Below are positions 62,752-64,000 of a stretch of DNA of 64,000 nt, one piece after another. The position numbers and the translations under genes are program-made. Below the pieces are notes generated by a model. It did no database searches. It worked only from the letters and a program-made list of their open reading frames with translations, and had not been told where the DNA came from. The DNA is from CAYRYU01 sp964428355. Lineage in GTDB: Bacteria > Muiribacteriota > Ozemobacteria > Ozemobacterales > Ozemobacteraceae. The DNA is taken from contig CAYRYU010000005.1 in NCBI GenBank assembly GCA_964428355.1, positions 62,001 to 126,000 of the forward strand, read 5' to 3'. The first letter of the stretch is position 1, and each line of letters starts with the position of its first letter.

Positions 62752-64000
62752 GTGGAAATAGGCAGAACCGGAAAGCCGGTGGGAGGGGGTGGCTCCATCT
62801 CCGGGTGGCGATTCCTTCGTCTACCCATGGCGCTATGCCTTCTCCCGCTTGTCATCCTGCTCTGGGACCCGCTGGACGAGCCCCGTCGAATCAGGGAGGA
62901 CCTTGTCGAGGAGTGGCTGACCCGGACACAGTTCATAGTCAAGGACATCCAGAGGCTAGGCAACCTCCGCTCCTGGGTGGGAGACCTGAACGGAAAGCTG
63001 AACCGGTTCCTTTCCCGGTCCGTCAGGCCTGGAATCCGACCGCGGGAGTTCGCGGCCCTCCTTTCCGAAGGCAAGCGGCGCCTTTCAGCGCCAGAGTATC
63101 GTGGCTGGCGAATTTACGGCGTAGCCTTCCCCGATGGGGATACGTCAAAGATGCCCGAATTCTGTCAAGGCCCGGGATTGGGCAACGGGAGCAGGTTCCT
63201 TCCGGCCTCTTTCTTCCGGGATCTCGGGCAGGGTTACTACTCTTCCCCCAAACACGGGCCAACCCAGCGAAACTGGCTTCCTTCCCTGAGAAACCTGTTT
63301 GGCCCGGTTCTTTTTCTCGACTCCTTCCTTCCGGAGAACCGTGGCAAACCTGTGTTTGTCATCCACCAACGGCGTTATTGGGCGCTTACCTGGGATTTCG
63401 TTCAGCTTGAGGGGAGGCCCGTCGGAGGGTACATTTCCCTTTTCCCGGTATCCACGGAGCCATCCCAACTTGCGCTCAAATGGATTCTGAAGAAATGGCG
63501 TCCACCTTTCGACATTCCCGGGTGCCAGATCGTTTTTATCCGGTTCCCCGGGAAACCCGGAGAAAGGGCCTCCCTTCTCTGTCGAACGCCGGTGGCGAGT
63601 TCTCCGGCATTTCCATTCATACGGGGGCTTGCGGACACCGTGAGAGTTGAACCCGGGCACCTGGTCAACAGCCGGGAGTATGAGCGATTTTTAGTCCTTG
63701 TCGCCCTTGGAGAGAGCCTGTCCGGTTTTCCCTGGCTCAGGGGACATCTTAACGGCTTCACGATCTCGTGGAAAAGATTCTTCCGTCTCAACCTTTCAAG
63801 CACCAGGGATTGGCTGGGACGAACCACCCTCGAAAACCTGTATCCAGACCGTTTCATCGAGATGGGAAAGTTCTGGGGCCGTATCATCCCACTTTCAGGC
63901 AGCACGAGATCGTTCGGCCTCCTGGTCTTCCCCCGCCCCAAACAGGCTCCACCTTTTCGGGAACGGGTGGGAAAGACATGGGCTTCCTTGTTAGTGCTGG
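62752..64000 (+). CDS. Membrane-anchored protein of unknown function, cut by the window edge
   Basis: A plus-strand frame is open from the stop at 62746-62748 to the end of the window (about 416 residues). Starts GTG 62752, GTG 62779 and ATG 62827 are possible, none with a clear ribosome binding site. A hydrophobic stretch (residues ~26-38, MALCLLPLVILLW) is a membrane anchor. A large extracytoplasmic region follows (EEWLTRTQFIVKDIQRLGNL, ASFFRDLGQGYYSSPKHG), and the last visible residues (TWASLLVL) look like the start of a second helix. This is the shape of a two-helix sensor protein whose output domain would lie beyond the window. The family is not recognised. Confidence 0.65.
   Translation, partial: MEIGRTGKPVGGGGSISGWRFLRLPMALCLLPLVILLWDPLDEPRRIREDLVEEWLTRTQFIVKDIQRLGNLRSWVGDLNGKLNRFLSRSVRPGIRPREFAALLSEGKRRLSAPEYRGWRIYGVAFPDGDTSKMPEFCQGPGLGNGSRFLPASFFRDLGQGYYSSPKHGPTQRNWLPSLRNLFGPVLFLDSFLPENRGKPVFVIHQRRYWALTWDFVQLEGRPVGGYISLFPVSTEPSQLALKWILKKWRPPFDIPGCQIVFIRFPGKPGERASLLCRTPVASSPAFPFIRGLADTVRVEPGHLVNSREYERFLVLVALGESLSGFPWLRGHLNGFTISWKRFFRLNLSSTRDWLGRTTLENLYPDRFIEMGKFWGRIIPLSGSTRSFGLLVFPRPKQAPPFRERVGKTWASLLVL

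Noticed and set aside
62805..63410. A 201-codon plus-strand frame near the right edge
   Set aside because: It is an alternative frame of the longer open frame that begins at 62752 and reaches the window end. Its composition is Pro/Arg-rich with no membrane anchor.

Overview
This 64 kb window reads as one chromosomal scaffold from a Gram-negative-type bacterium, probably a metagenome-assembled genome. It has an outer-membrane signature (a lipoprotein, a LolA-like carrier, a beta-barrel candidate), meso-DAP-type peptidoglycan genes and AAGGAG-type ribosome binding sites. HEAT-repeat membrane proteins, two secreted clostripain (C11) peptidases, a Ser/Thr kinase/PP2C pair and a giant Ig-like surface protein would fit a poorly studied candidate phylum such as Riflebacteria. 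The EF-Tu switch I is of a divergent kind that I recall from Planctomycetes. I cannot place the organism from this sequence alone.

Layout. 1-3111 (minus): a cut membrane protein, a STAS protein and a HEAT-repeat membrane protein. 3258-14624 (plus): a second HEAT/TM protein, an alpha-2-macroglobulin-like exported protein, a class III nucleotide cyclase, then a tightly coupled run of J-domain protein, methyltransferase, radical SAM enzyme, ATP-grasp ligase and MFS exporter. That run is the best candidate here for an undescribed biosynthetic system. 14599-15995 (minus): an M20 peptidase broken only by an assembly gap. 16138-19726 (plus): PP2C, TPR protein, Ser/Thr kinase and a FlgN-like helical protein. 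19889-31680 (minus): ybaB and an 11.4 kb surface-protein gene. 31779-33182 (plus): a DUF4382-like lipoprotein. 33385-40975 (minus): a partial dcw cluster (ftsL, rsmH, PBP, murE, murF, mraY). 41068-44318 (minus): a small secreted protein and a C11 peptidase. 44502-48643: a Tudor-like small protein, a SIS isomerase, cysS, mini-RNase III and an RlmB-type methyltransferase. 48732-54009 (plus): tRNA-Thr-Tyr-Thr, tuf, rpmG, tRNA-Trp, secE, nusG, rplK, rplA, rplJ, rplL, then a strong terminator instead of rpoBC. 54155-56401: larE and a second C11 peptidase. 56431-62530 (minus): a TetR-controlled envelope-transport operon. 62752-64000 (plus): a cut membrane-anchored protein.

Regulation is unusually readable. 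The TetR operon has a promoter with one palindromic operator between -35 and -10 and a second just past the -10. rplJL has an L10-leader-type RNA plus an attenuator. Several genes have near-consensus -35/-10 boxes.

Both runs of 100 N are flanked by identical 55-base sequences. They look like unmerged k-mer overlaps rather than missing DNA: removing 155 bases at the first restores a complete M20 peptidase. The most unusual DNA-level features are an exact 60 bp in-frame, hairpin-rich tandem duplication inside murE and a 21 bp-period hairpin array between rplK and rplA.
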